Origin: Isoetes taiwanensis | Taxonomy: Eukaryota; Streptophyta; Lycopodiopsida; Isoetales; Isoetaceae | NCBI GenBank assembly: GCA_021234155.1 | Contig: JAJEKV010000071.1 | Coordinates: 3,036,483 to 3,100,482 of the forward strand | Direction of reading: 5' to 3' | DNA length: 64,000 bases | In this document: piece after piece, positions 30,910 through 41,682 of the stretch | Numbering within the stretch: position 1 is the first letter of the stretch | Layout of the letters: every line of letters starts with the position of its first letter | Notes under the pieces: model-generated | Databases searched by the model: none | Told to the model about the DNA's origin: nothing | What the model saw: only the letters and a program-made list of their open reading frames with translations | Program-made: the position numbers and the translations under genes

Positions 30910-31345
30910 TTCAAATCTATAGAAGTTGAATCCAAGAGGAGTTGGGCAGGCTCATCAAGGGTCTTGTCAAAGAATTTGAGACTGGAGCGGCTGCCTTGGC
31001 CTGAAGGGATGCGCCTGTTGAGGCACAGGGTCGTTTGGGTGTGCCTACGTGAATGCCAGGTGGCAGCTTTTTTCAAACAATTTACTGTCAAAAAATTTGG
31101 CGTCCGTTGAGTCGCGACCTGTTCGGTAGCACTTTTCTGCTTTTGCTGTCTTTGAAAGAGATGGATTGGTCTCCATGCAATTCGATGTCATGGCTGCAGT
31201 CTCGGATTCACCAGATGTTGTAAGGGAACTTCCCCACCTACGGTGATATGCCCTTTATGGGGAGGCCCTTGATGGTGCAATCTAACGGCTCCGATTAAGT
31301 GCTTTAAATTTCCCGCCTTTTTTGCAATTTCTTGAACTCTAAATA

Positions 31346-31460
31346 ACTTTTTTGGGTTGCCCCTTAGGGGGCAAGCCCTTGTTGAGGTGGGTTTGTGGCA
31401 TATGCTAGGTATATGCCAATATATACCCAGAATATGCCAATGACTGCTAAAAACCCATCA
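31346..31460 (+). repeat. ~115 bp repeat, copy 1 (second copy 34364-34478)
   Basis: TTTTTGGGTTGCCCCTTAGGGGGCAAGCC opens with a TTGCCCCTTAGGGGGCAA hairpin. It continues TGTGGCATAT.C.AGGTATATGCCA.TATA and AATATGCCAATGACTGCT. The same text lies at 34364-34478. Both copies sit immediately upstream of an exon-like plus-strand segment. Confidence 0.85.
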
Positions 31461-31470
31461 TAGGCTGTAA

Positions 31471-33090
31471 ATGTTAGGTTGTCCCTGTTGCTGGAGAGGA
31501 ACTGTGGAAACCGGGAAACCGGTGCTCGCTCAGAGGGTTCTTCTTAGGAGGACAGATTTGTCAAGCCAGATGCTTAGCAGAGCGCATCGTACTCAGTTAG
31601 AAATTTTTGTGGCTGTAAAAACTGGGATTCAAGGTTATTTGCTTCTTGAGAACACCAATAATATTAAGACAGAAGCTCTCGCAGAGATCCTCTTACAAAC
31701 AAGGTGCCGCAATATTCTTTGTCAGGTACAGCTCCCAAATGATGATTGCGAATGCCAGATCTGTTCACAGAAGAATGGCTTTTGCAGTGCTTGCATGTGT
31801 GTGGTCTGCTCTAAGTTTGATTATGACAATAATACATGTCGGTGGGTTGGTTGTGATGTTTGCCTTCATTGGTGTCATTTAGATTGTGGGCTGAATATGT
31901 CCTACATAACTCCTCGAGGCACCCCAGGTGCATCCCAGATGCAGTTTCAATGCATTGGATGTGGTTCCTCTTCTGAGCTTTTTGGTTTTGTCAAGGACGT
32001 TTTCATGAACTTTGCCAAGGATTGGGGGAATACGTTAGAAGAATTTTTCAACAAAGTGAAGATACAAAAGGGAAGCATTTATGTTGGAAAGCTGAACAGC
32101 TGTTAGCTAAGCTAGAGGACATGGTGGATACTTCTAAGGTCTGCAAGAGCATGCTCAGGTTCTTTACAGGTATGTTCTTGCTCAGGCCTTTAAAAGTTTC
32201 AATTGATTCTGGTCGTATTATGTGGTTGATTCTACTGGATGTATGGCTCTCTTGTAGTTTTGTTTGTGGTTTTACATGTTTTATTCTATGTAATGGCTCT
32301 TCATTTGTTTGCTAATGAGGAAGTTGTAAGTTGTGCATGCACTTGAGCTTTAGTAAGTTATGGTAACCATAATCAAAACCTCTTAATAGTTACAAAATGT
32401 ACTTGTAGCTGATTTGTTCTATGTAGTTCCTATAAGGATGATTTATGAATGTATGGTTAAACATGAAAATGATTGCAGATGAAGATCTTGACATTGAAGT
32501 ATCACAAGGAACTGCAACAAAAAGTGCTCAACCTTCTGAAACTACAAAGAATGCTGACAACGGCAGAGATCTAGTGGTGCATCATGTCACATTGCCTACA
32601 GCAAATGAGTCTGCTGACTAAGATAGGGCACGAGCTGCTTTGCAAACTTATGATCGGGAGTTAGAAGAGAAGCGCACAGAAGCTGCTGAGATACAACATG
32701 ATAGAGCAAGGCAAAAGGAAGAAATCAAGGAACTTGAAAGTATAGTGCTGGTCAAGCATGCAGAGGCTCAAATGTTTCAAAATCGTGCAGATGAAGCACG
32801 CAGGAAAGCTGAAGCATTACAGAGGATTGTTTTGGCTAAATGCGAGAAAATAGATGAGGAGTATGAGTACAAGTTAACCAAGTTGCACATAAATGAGGTG
32901 GAAGAGAGAAGAAGAAAGCGACTCGAAGAACTTCAAATGTTTGAGAGGGGACTTGGTGATTTCAATTCAATGAAAGCCGGGGCTAATCAATGACATACAA
33001 GATCTTTTGCGTAAAAATGGAGGCAACAAAAAGTCGGTATTCTGTGGAAATCAAAACAACGCTCTACATAGTCGCGCATGCTCTATTTTT
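31471..33090 (+). pseudogene. OBERON-type PHD-finger protein, decayed
   Basis: OBERON/TITANIA proteins are plant nuclear PHD proteins needed for meristem and embryo development. The first exon carries RCRNILCQVQLPNDDCECQI leading into the PHD block CECQICSQKNGFCSACMC, VCSKFDYDNNTCRWVGCDVC and LHWCHLDCG, then MQFQCIGCGSSSELFGFVKD and FMNFAKDW. At a G5 run (32024-32028) the frame shifts by one and continues EYVRRIFQQSEDTKGKHL to MLRFFT at 32169. A GT-AG intron (32170-32478) is in phase with the next exon. That exon has a stop at 32619-32621, then the coiled-coil end: ESIVLVKHAEAQMFQNRADE, ARRKAEALQRIVLAKCEKID and a shifted NDIQDLLRK/MEATKSRY. About four disruptions make it a pseudogene. The family call is very strong; introns show it is not processed. 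Confidence 0.9.
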
Positions 33091-33099
33091 CTCGATGTA

Positions 33100-34230
33100 A
33101 GGTCCTCTTTATGTGCTCGAAGTTGCATTTGTAATTATACTTTTGTACATCAGACTTGGAGGCATGTAAATATCGCACGCAGAAGCAAAGATGATTTGTA
33201 AAACCTCCCCGCCTCATAGAAGACATCTATTTTATGTTATGTCTGAGGCAGGTCGGACTCATACAAACTTAAAACCCAGGCCTGCTTTAAACAAAGGCAC
33301 GCTTTTAGCCAGAAATCTCAATGTTCACACACTTGTCCTCCTTAATAAGGTTCCCTAAATGTATTGTAAATTATCGTTGCCTGTGCCAAAATACATGGAC
33401 ATTACTTACCCTCTTATTGAGAACTGTTAGTTTGATCTCTGAATTGGCTTCTTGGCTCTGAAGTCATCCATCAAACGAAACTAATATCAAAATGCCCCTC
33501 AATTCTCTGTTGACTTAATTCCTTACTTTGACAAGGCTTCTTCCAATATGGCGTATATCGATGTTAACATTGTACCATTATAAAAGTCTAGAAAGTAGCA
33601 TTTCCAATTTTGACTTTTCCCACATCTACTTTAAAACAACCTGCTTGTGGATCTGCTTTTGAATAAAAGTAAAGGAGGATTATATAGGCCTATTATCACA
33701 TGTCATTGGAGAAATATGAGATCCACAAGTCAAGTTTTGTGACAAAGTCTTATGATGTAAAGCTACAAGATGCTATCGCAAAGGGGGTTCGTCCACTAAG
33801 TTTTTGAGCATTTGAGTGTTGAGTGTTGGGTCAAATTTGCAATAGTTTGGAGCTAATAGCTAGTAGGGCTTGCTATTAAATCATATGTTATTTTAGTCTA
33901 GGTTTGCTAGGCTCCTATACATCTTTTGTATTTTGAAAATAGGCTGGAAATAGGGCTCGCTACCATATACCCTTTGTATTTTGAAAAGATCGGGTCCCTT
34001 TGCCGTTCCTGTGGGCAATTTCACGACAGCAAAGTTCTCTATGCAAAGAAGATGCAGTGGTGCTTGGGTTTGCAACCTTTTGACCAAGCATGCTTAATTA
34101 ACCATGAGTAGATACCCTAGTTGATATATAATTCCAAATGTGCTCAAGTCAAGAAATATACGTCCGTTTTCTCACTCCGTTCTAAATAGTAAATGCTTAA
34201 TTGCTGTATGGTTACCCCTTATGATCCATT
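33100..34230. other. Non-coding stretch after the PHD pseudogene
   Basis: AT-rich and without a supportable gene. A short direct repeat, CCTTTGTATTTTGAAAA/CTTTTGTATTTTGAAAA, occurs at about 33922 and 33972. Confidence 0.4.
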
Positions 34231-34231
34231 A

Positions 34232-34360
34232 TGGACATGGAGATGTTACACCATGGAGATCTTACACCATTCAGCAACAAGTGTAATTTTACCCATATTT
34301 AATTTGGACATCGAGATGTTACACCATCCAACGACAAGTGTAATTTTATCCATGTTTAAT
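34232..34360. repeat. Tandem duplication with GAGATGTTACACCAT
   Basis: GGACAT(G/C)GAGATGTTACACCAT followed by AACAAGTGTAATTTTA.CCAT.TTTAATT occurs twice, from about 34233 and 34306. It directly precedes copy 2 of the 115 bp repeat. Confidence 0.75.
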
Positions 34361-34363
34361 TGA

Positions 34364-34478
34364 ATTTTTGGGTTGCCCCTAGGGAGGCAAGCCTCGGTCT
34401 ATGTGGGTTTATGGCATATTCCAGGTATATGCCAGTATATGCCAGGAATATGCCAATGACTGCTTCAAACCTGCTATC
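34364..34478 (+). repeat. ~115 bp repeat, copy 2
   Basis: Matches 31346-31460 including TTTTTGGGTTGCCCCTAGGG, GTGGGTTTATGGCATAT and AATATGCCAATGACTGCT. Confidence 0.85.
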
Positions 34479-34487
34479 ATGTGTAAT

Positions 34488-35240
34488 GTGGTTGTTTTAT
34501 TGGCACTTGCGAGTACTGATATTTGGCTTGGAGAAGGCTCAACAACTCAAGCGCTTTTATCATCAGTTTCAGCAATATGCAGACCTGATTATGCTAAAGG
34601 TATTTTGTTTGTTTTACTTTGCTCATTTATGTGGAGAAAAAATAAATAGAGCTTTTATTATCTGTTATAGGTACAGTTTCTGGATCAACATCATTTGCTG
34701 ATAAGATTTGGAAGTACTGAGGTGATTTACATCTTTTGAATGTCATTGAGTTTATATTCTCCTTATATTAGGGGTCACGCAATACAGATATGCAGACATT
34801 AATTTTCATGGTTTACAACTTTGAGACAACAGAAATTCTAGAATTTGAGCAGGTTTGTGACTTTGAATCTCTTGGCAACTATTTTAAGGGTTGAAAACAT
34901 GTTGCATCTTTGGTAATTGACAGAATTCATCTGAAGAGTTTCTTCAGTTTTATGAAAATTTCTGCAATTTTTTTCGTGTACCCCAACAGTCTATGCGATA
35001 CATAACGTCATATTCAAATAATGTTTTTTTGCGGGTCCAACTATGAAAGCAGAGACTTGCAAAGATATATCATCATGCACAGGCAAATTCATCCAGAGGT
35101 CTTTGTATCATCTTTGTTACTGATGCTGCTCATTTGCAAGTTATTATTAGGACACTTGCAATATTGTCATTTAATGCACAATCACAAAACCCATTGGCGT
35201 TTTTAGATCATTCACTTTTTAATTCTGATGAAAAGGTATG
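34488..35240 (+). pseudogene. Unidentified multi-exon gene relic
   Basis: Several plus-strand pieces look like exons bounded by splice signals. 34488-34601 encodes VVVLLALASTDIWLGEGSTT and ALLSSVSAICRPDYAK before a GTATTT donor. 34771-34857 encodes SRNTDMQTLIFMVYNFETTE before GTTTGT. 34922 onward, after a TTGACAG acceptor, encodes NSSEEFLQFYENFCNFFRVP. Near 35160-35235 the frame reads FNAQSQNPLAFLDHSLFNSD before GTATGG. Frames do not join cleanly and a stop interrupts the last piece. I do not recognise the family. Confidence 0.4.
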
Positions 35241-35425
35241 GCATCAACAATGAAACTAGTAGCAAAGGAAATAATTGCACCATAGATTCATGTTTAAAGG
35301 AATATATTTGTCTTTAGGAAATTGATTGTTGAGCTGTTCTTTGCTAACCAAGTTGTGCCTACTTTTGTTCTTGTAGATTCTTTAGAGTGTCATATCACTG
35401 GCATAGAGAATCCTGTCAAGTTCAC

Positions 35426-35471
35426 TTCTACAAGACTGTCAAGTTCACTTCTACAAGACGTCCTAATGTGC
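35426..35471. repeat. Perfect 23 bp tandem duplication
   Basis: CTGTCAAGTTCACTTCTACA plus AGA occurs twice in a row. It has no coding context I can identify. Confidence 0.85.
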
Positions 35472-36531
35472 TGAGGTTCAAGATTAAACCAATGTTTTTT
35501 TATGTAGTTTGCATCCTACGAGCATATCATTCTTCATTTGGAATAACTGTTTGGATTGGTTGGTAGAAATTTTGATTGATTGTGAAAACATGACTTTGAA
35601 GTATGATTTAAGCCACTTTACCCTCCGGCCATGGAGGGCAACCCTCCGTGCGCAGCACCTTGTTTGTTGTAGGCGAAAATCCAACGGACATGTGGCAAAA
35701 AAGAGGGCTTGTAATAAGCTTTAATTTGAATGTTCATACACTCGATTTGGATAAGGGGATCCTTGTGCACCGTAGAAAGGCGTGGGGGTGCACCATCAAG
35801 GGCCAAAAATGAGCTTCGTTTAGGGCCTTATTACTCTCATCTCAGGGCACCGCAGTAGGCGATTTTGGGGTCTTTGGAAAGCCCCATTTCCAAGGCATTT
35901 AATGAACCAAATTTGGTCCGATTCTGATCTGTGAAAGACCTCCAACGATCCATTTTAGCGACTGGTAAACCGTTTGTGGGCAGTCTCCCTTAACTTTGAC
36001 AGCTTTGAATCAGCAAGGGAAGGTAACTCCTGATTTGTGGTTGCTTGTGGAAAGGGTTGATGCCTTTCAAAATATAGGTTGATCCAAAAAAATTATAGTA
36101 TTGCACCTTGTGGTTCTTCTGCAATTTCGTTCTGCAATTTTCTTCTGCAATTTGCTTCGGTGGCAGGATTCTTCGCAAAGGCATCTCTCTTGAAGCTTTT
36201 CATGCAATTTGATGCATGATCTTCAGTGTCTTGTTCACTAACATAACGATTGAGCATAATCTGATTGCTTCAACAACTCATAACAGACTGCACAGCCTTT
36301 ATTGCTGGGACGTTAAGATAAATTTGGCAGGGGTGATGCCAATATTTAAAACATCTTGTACAGAAACCTTAACAAATTGCTTGGATTAGCAATATGATGG
36401 CAGCATGATCTAGCATGATCTCGCTGCTCCTTGTGTGCTTGCATAAGATAGATTTAGAAAAAAGAAATAAGATTTGAGAAAACCTTAATTTCTTCCGCAT
36501 TATTGTCCAGGATTGATTGCTTCCATATTGC

Positions 36532-36626
36532 CCTTAAGGTCTTTAGCCTTTAACGAGGAATCCAATTGCTTGGGTTGCTTGGGCTGCTCTACAAGGCAGC
36601 CCTTAAGGTCTTTAGCCTTTAACGAG
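36532..36626. repeat. Direct repeat flanking the copia primer-binding site
   Basis: CCTTAAGGTCTTTAGCCTTT followed by AACGAGG occurs at about 36532 and 36601, 69 bp apart. The second copy runs straight into the PBS-like string at 36627. This is the start of the internal region of the minus-strand copia element. Confidence 0.75.
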
Positions 36627-36851
36627 GCTCTGATACCACTTTATGAAATAGAATTCTGCGAAAAATTGTATTGTTCAGAGTTTATCAGAGTTAATCCAAA
36701 TAGCCTGGATTGTGGCTTTACATAGTATGTGAAGAAATGTGAATGGCATCTCTTCATGAATGGACGCATTCCACATCATCATGTTCTTTAGCATGAATTG
36801 ATGATGTGTACAAGCACAAAATCATTTGTGTTTGTTCAGGGAGATTAAACA
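36627..36851 (-). mobile_element. Ty1/copia LTR with primer-binding site, partial element
   Basis: On the minus strand TGGTATCAGAGC (36638-36627) is the standard initiator-Met tRNA primer-binding site of plant copia elements. Just before it ...CTATTTCA ends an LTR, so the LTR reads on the plus strand from TGAAATAG at 36644. The other LTR end is uncertain; CA at 36850-36851 (TGTTTAAT on the minus strand) would give a 208 bp LTR. No gag-pol follows to the left, so only the 5' LTR and leader remain. Confidence 0.6.
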
Positions 36852-36887
36852 CTTATTTATTACTGTTAATAGTTATGTTAATAGTTA

Positions 36888-36945
36888 GTTTGCATCTTTT
36901 GAGTTTAAGAACTCCCAAGGCTGGAGCTGTGGCAAGTCCACGAAT
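36888..36945 (-). pseudogene. Relic of an LRR gene copy
   Basis: About 54 bp (TTTGCATCTTTTGAGTTTAA, then CCCAAGGCTGGAGCTGTGGC) repeats part of the coding region of the adjacent LRR gene at about 37527-37580 with some five differences. On the minus strand it encodes the same LRR segment (PALGILR). It indicates a second LRR copy, or a local conversion/duplication, mostly erased next to the copia LTR. Confidence 0.7.
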
Positions 36946-37101
36946 GCAATAGCACAAGTCAAAACGAAACACCTTTGAGAAACTAGGTGTCCTTTTATTC
37001 TATTCCTGAGGGTCAATCCATCTTGTCATATGCATACCTCCTAATACATCCTTTATTGCATTCACAGTTTTTTGTGACTCAGCTTTACATCCTTATCTAC
37101 G

Positions 37102-39234
37102 TTAGGCACAAGTTGGGAGTGGGGTACCACATAATCCAAGGTTGCCTTGAAAGCTAGATGCAGTAAGCCCTTGAAAGGCAGGACCTTCAGGGATCTGACC
37201 ACTAAGTTGATTATTGGACACATTAAACTCTTGCCATGTTGTAATTTGATTTGCAAAAACTGGCGGAATGCTACCTGACAATTTGTTGCTAGAAAAATCA
37301 ATGTATTTTAGCAAGCTCATTCCTGCAAGAGTAGAGGGGATGCCACCTGTGAGCAAATTGTTTTGCAAGTGTAATAATCCAAGCTTGGTGTTTTTCTCAA
37401 ACTCTAAAGGAATTTGGCCACTGATGTTGTTAAAAGACAAGTGTAGTTCCACTGGTGACATGAACGATCTTCCAGGCAAAGTTTGCATTTGCAATGTAGC
37501 AAGCCATTTTGGAATCTGCCCTGTTAATTTGCATCTTCTGAGTCTAAGAATTCCCAAGGCTGGAGCTGTGGCAAGTGCACTTATCTTCTCAAAACTGAGA
37601 TCATTGTCATCCAATGTCAATCCTGCCAGAGTAGTGAAGTTGCCCATATGATCCGGCAAGCCAGTTATTTTATTGTTATTCATTTCAAGATTCACCAAAG
37701 AAAACGGCAGAATTCCATCCTTCATTTGGCCTTGTAATTTGTTGGATGCAAGTGAAAGTCGCAGCAAGCCTGTAAGACTATAAAGTCCACCTAGTTTGCC
37801 TAGCTTTATCTCATTCTGTTCTAGAACAAGATCTGTCAACCGGCGCAGATTGCTGTAATCTGAGTCTACACCTGTTATCCTATTCTGACTGAGGACTAGA
37901 TCTCCCAAGCTTGAAGGAAATAGGTTTGGAATATTACCACTGAGTCCACAGTTAGAGAGACCCAGAAAATACAAATTTGGAATTGTTGCAACCCCCATAA
38001 TACTATTGAAACTACCAAGGGTGTTGTTGTGCATTAATAATGAGGACAAACTACTGAGACCACTCATATCAGAAGGCAAAGCTGTAATTCTGTTGTGGCT
38101 TAGGTCTAGGCTATCTAGACTTGGCAGATTTCTAACAAAGCCTGCAGGAATCGCCCCGGAAAGATGATTATATGAAAGGTCTATTTGCCTCACTTTTGAC
38201 AGCATCCCAAGTGTAGCTGGAATTTGCCCTGAGATAGAAGTGTGTGAGATGGTCAAAAACTCCAGATTATATAGCTGCCCAAAAGATTTTGGAATGGTGC
38301 CACTCAGACCCAAATTAGTAGAAACATCAAGATAAGTAAGATTATGCAAGTTCCCTAATGAGTCAGGGAGGCTTCCACTCAAGTGATTGTTGTAAAGAAG
38401 TAATTGTTGCAGATTGGAGAGCTTGCCAAGTGATGCAGGTAAGGAGGCAGATATTTTTGTATTTGTAATCTCAAGGCGCTGCAGACTAGAGAGGGTGCCA
38501 ATAGTGTTTGGAATGCTTCCTGATATGTATGTACAAGACAGATCCAAGTACTGTAGCTTGGATAGGCGCCCTATTGTTGAAGGAATTGATCCTGAAACTT
38601 TTGTATTACTTAACCTTGCAGACTCTAGTCTATACAGGTTTCCCAACCACTCTATTGTTCCACCCAACTCTGCATTAAGATTGAGTTGAAGAATTTGTAA
38701 AAGCTGAAAATTCTTGAACAAGGCCGGAATCTTGCCTGTTAGATTGCATCCACTTAAATCCAACTCCTTCAAATTCTTCAGATTGCCTAAGGAGGCTGGA
38801 ATCTCTCCTCCCAGCTTGAAATTTGATCCTAGATTTAGAACCTGAAGCTTTGGCAGCAACCCTAATGAACTTGGAATGGTGCCAGATATTCCAGTGAATG
38901 CCATATTCAGACTTTGGAGCTGACCTAATCTGCCAATAGATGTAGAAAGAACCCCTTCAAGCTCTTTCTGGCTAAGATCTAAACCTACAACATGGTCACC
39001 GTTCTGATCACACTTCACACCAGTCCAAATGCAACAGTTTGTGGAGTTCCAATCTGCAAGATATGCTTGAGAATCCTGAAACCCTGCTTTGATTTCTAGA
39101 AGAGCTTGTCTTTCTGAAGCAAGACCATGCCGAGCCTCTGTAGAAAAAAGAAGCAAAGCAAAGACAGAAATCTGAAAAACACACCTTGAAATAGACGCCA
39201 TGATGCGAATGAGAAGGAATGAAGAAGAACCCAT
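37102..39234 (-). CDS. Secreted leucine-rich-repeat protein, 710 residues
   Basis: The only long intact gene. A hydrophobic signal peptide (CVFQISVFALLLFSTEA, about residues 17-33) precedes a plant LRR N-terminal cap (LASERQALLEIKAGF, DWNSTNCCIWTGVKCD, about residues 39-79). About 24 extracellular-type repeats follow (LxxLxxLxLxxNxLSGxIP), with typical ones such as LQYLDLSCTYISGSIP and LLKYIDFSSNKLSGSIPP. The chain ends FQGNLGLCGTPLPTCA, the cap usually found just before a membrane segment, and then stops: there is no transmembrane helix and no kinase. It is either a secreted LRR protein (PGIP/DRT100-like architecture but longer) or the ectodomain of a receptor-like protein. The second Met (residue 12, 39201) would also give a good signal peptide. 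There is no intron. An AATAAA signal lies about 45 bp after the stop (37057-37052, minus strand). Ligand unknown. Confidence 0.95.
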   Translation of the reverse strand: MGSSSFLLIRIMASISRCVFQISVFALLLFSTEARHGLASERQALLEIKAGFQDSQAYLADWNSTNCCIWTGVKCDQNGDHVVGLDLSQKELEGVLSTSIGRLGQLQSLNMAFTGISGTIPSSLGLLPKLQVLNLGSNFKLGGEIPASLGNLKNLKELDLSGCNLTGKIPALFKNFQLLQILQLNLNAELGGTIEWLGNLYRLESARLSNTKVSGSIPSTIGRLSKLQYLDLSCTYISGSIPNTIGTLSSLQRLEITNTKISASLPASLGKLSNLQQLLLYNNHLSGSLPDSLGNLHNLTYLDVSTNLGLSGTIPKSFGQLYNLEFLTISHTSISGQIPATLGMLSKVRQIDLSYNHLSGAIPAGFVRNLPSLDSLDLSHNRITALPSDMSGLSSLSSLLMHNNTLGSFNSIMGVATIPNLYFLGLSNCGLSGNIPNLFPSSLGDLVLSQNRITGVDSDYSNLRRLTDLVLEQNEIKLGKLGGLYSLTGLLRLSLASNKLQGQMKDGILPFSLVNLEMNNNKITGLPDHMGNFTTLAGLTLDDNDLSFEKISALATAPALGILRLRRCKLTGQIPKWLATLQMQTLPGRSFMSPVELHLSFNNISGQIPLEFEKNTKLGLLHLQNNLLTGGIPSTLAGMSLLKYIDFSSNKLSGSIPPVFANQITTWQEFNVSNNQLSGQIPEGPAFQGLTASSFQGNLGLCGTPLPTCA

Positions 39235-39699
39235 TTAAAAGACCGGAGCAAGGGCAAGGAAGGAACGAGGAAGACAGGCGTTGGCGGCAGGCCATCAGAC
39301 AGAAAGTCCACCTTTCCCGAGAAGCCCTTTGTATTTCTGAAATTCCCAATTTCCCAAATAGCCCTTGGTATCCAAAAAATCACCAAAAGCACGTATTTAC
39401 ATAGAGGATCAATTTTTACAGAGGAAGTGTTTCTTATAGAGACAATAATTTGGAAAATAAATTGCAGAAAATCATTATGACAAAAATATGCAACAGAAAT
39501 GTCAAATAGGATTTCTGCAGCTACGTTCATTTTGTCCGATATTACCACAACGTGTGCACTTGTACACATGCTTTTCTCTATCATTATCTTCTGTCTTATC
39601 CCGTTTTCTTTTAGGTTTGCCAGGAGGACGACATGTTGCAGAGGCAACATTTCATTATTTTCAAGAAGTTCAATATTTGGAGGATAAATAGCTCCAACA

Positions 39700-41200
39700 T
39701 AATAGCAAAATGAGCTCTACAAGTAACCTGGATGGGTATGAAGCAGCTTCTCTCCATCTTCTCCTTCAATACGATTTTTGTAAAAGCATTAAATTAGTTG
39801 GCTTCGATCATTTCTAGTATTGGAATGATACGCTTATTTCTAGTGATTTTTAAATTACAAAGGGCTATTTGGGAAAATACTTAAGAATTAAGGGTATTTT
39901 GGGAATTTCAAAAATACGAAGGGCTTTTGGGGAAATAAGTTAACAATTAGGGTTATTTTGGTAAATTTCCCATAAAACAATAAATTGGATCCTAATGCTT
40001 CGGAGTATATTAAAGGATAAATTTTACTCTGCTTCGCAATCGTAGGTCTCCTTCCCTCCCTAGAAGAGGAGACCTGAATTTGTTGCAAGACAAATGCATG
40101 TTATGTATACAGGACAGGAATGATCTTTTGTGTTGATTCCGTTATGGCTTCAGCTTCATCGGGCTACTGACATTTCACCGTAACATGAACATCTATGCTA
40201 GTCTCAACATAATTTAAGATTTCAGTTCTCTGTATAAACATCCAGAGTCTTCTTTCTTTTTCAGGCTTGGTTTCTAGAATCCGAATACATTAATTTCTTT
40301 TCTTATCTTGTGATCATCGAGTCCTCTGGTGATCTGCCTTGGCAGCAATTTGTGCTACTCTGCTGCCACTCTTGCATTTTTAATGGCAACGTGACAGTGA
40401 CCAGGAATCCCCTAAACATTGCCCTAGGCCAATACATTACCACTATACAAAAGTTGTTCAGTACCTAGGCTAATACATTGCCATTATACAAGAATGGCTC
40501 ATGCTTTTCTCCCCAGCTAGAACACTCAGGTTTTCCTATCTGATCATAAGGACCAAGTTAGGCTACGTTCCCATAAGCATAACCAGACTTCAAAATTCAA
40601 AGGTGTCAACCACAGCTTCAGAAATCCTCGACCATTTCTGAAAACTCGAAGTCAATTTTTTCAATAACTTTAGCAATAATTTGAAGTCAGGAGGCCGCAT
40701 GGGAACGTCGCCTTAGTGTTGCAACCTCTTACTTAGGAAACTAGCAAACATTTTCCTATTGGCCATTTCACGGAACTCATACCATAACAAGATTGTAGTA
40801 ACCATCAGATCGTACCATCAGCTAAATATAGAACGAATTGCAATCTAGAAGTACAACTCGTTCCATTTCTTAATTCTCTGGGTCCAACTTGCAGTCGTAT
40901 GCCACGTATGCCACGTATGCCACGACAACATTGCTTAGGAACTAATAACTTCATAGAAGCCCATTTGGCGTTTTCTTGGCTTGCTTTAATCCTTTTGGAT
41001 CTAGTTTTTAGAATTTCTGATGAAACATTTTAGGAAGCAAGTCATATGTTCACAAAATATATCCAAAGGTCAACTGCCAATCGCTAGGTGCTCTGCACGA
41101 ATATCAGCAAATGTAACTGCCCTGGGGAGTTTAAGGGGTCTAATTTCAATGGTTCAATTTCTTAGTATGTGGATTGCCATGTACAATATTATATTCACAG
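39700..41200. other. Non-coding stretch upstream of the LRR gene
   Basis: No gene found. Two similar strings, AAGGGCTATTTGGGAAAATA and AAGGGCTTTTGGGGAAATAA (about 39858 and 39918), resemble AAGCCCTTTGTATTTCTGAA...TTTCCCAAATAGCCC near 39321, which is inverted, giving a loose inverted repeat around 39320-39940. TATGCCACG is repeated three times near 40898-40922. Confidence 0.4.
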
Positions 41201-41233
41201 AATGTATATATATTAGGGTGTGTATGGGGCCAA

Positions 41234-41252
41234 CATTGTTTTGGCCCCTTCG
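41234..41252. repeat. Short GGCCCCTTCGGGCC hairpin
   Basis: TTGGCCCCTTCGGGCCTAAG is similar to the hairpin end of the dispersed element (12536, 42385, 59537). No other part of that element is evident here, so it may be a solitary terminus. Confidence 0.45.
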
Positions 41253-41682
41253 GGCCTAAGATTGTTGTGTGTATATATAATAGGGTCTATAATAACTTTT
41301 TTGTCTAAGGGTTGGCCAAGGTTAGGTTGCAATAACTTGGGGAACCAATTATAGAACATGAAATAATACTAGTTTGTAAGAACAACAAAAAAGACTAGAA
41401 TGGCATGACATGCCATTTTGCAGTTTGCCCATAACATCACAATAAAACAATGATATGGCAACATTAGGACTCATGGGATTGAACCATAATTACGAAAAGA
41501 AATTATGCATTCTAGTAAAAGAGGTGCTCAACATACATGCATTGCATGTATGCATGGTCTGCACTATGCATGCACGTGTGCATGCCAAAACCATAAGTTT
41601 TGAGTGCAAACTAACTAGAAATACTCCATGCACTCTAAAAGTGCTACTGGTATACCCTCACACAAATACAACAATATAATCA

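Noticed and set aside
38414-38689. Plus-strand 91-codon frame
   Set aside because: Antisense shadow of the LRR coding region.
39008-39650. Second minus-strand frames of 113 and 184 codons at the LRR gene start
   Set aside because: They overlap the LRR 5' end in other frames or lie in its upstream region, with no family resemblance.
41540-41620. Cluster of GCATGCATG (RY) words as a seed-regulatory promoter
   Set aside because: The same words recur at 45.3 kb as part of a dispersed repeat, with no gene nearby.
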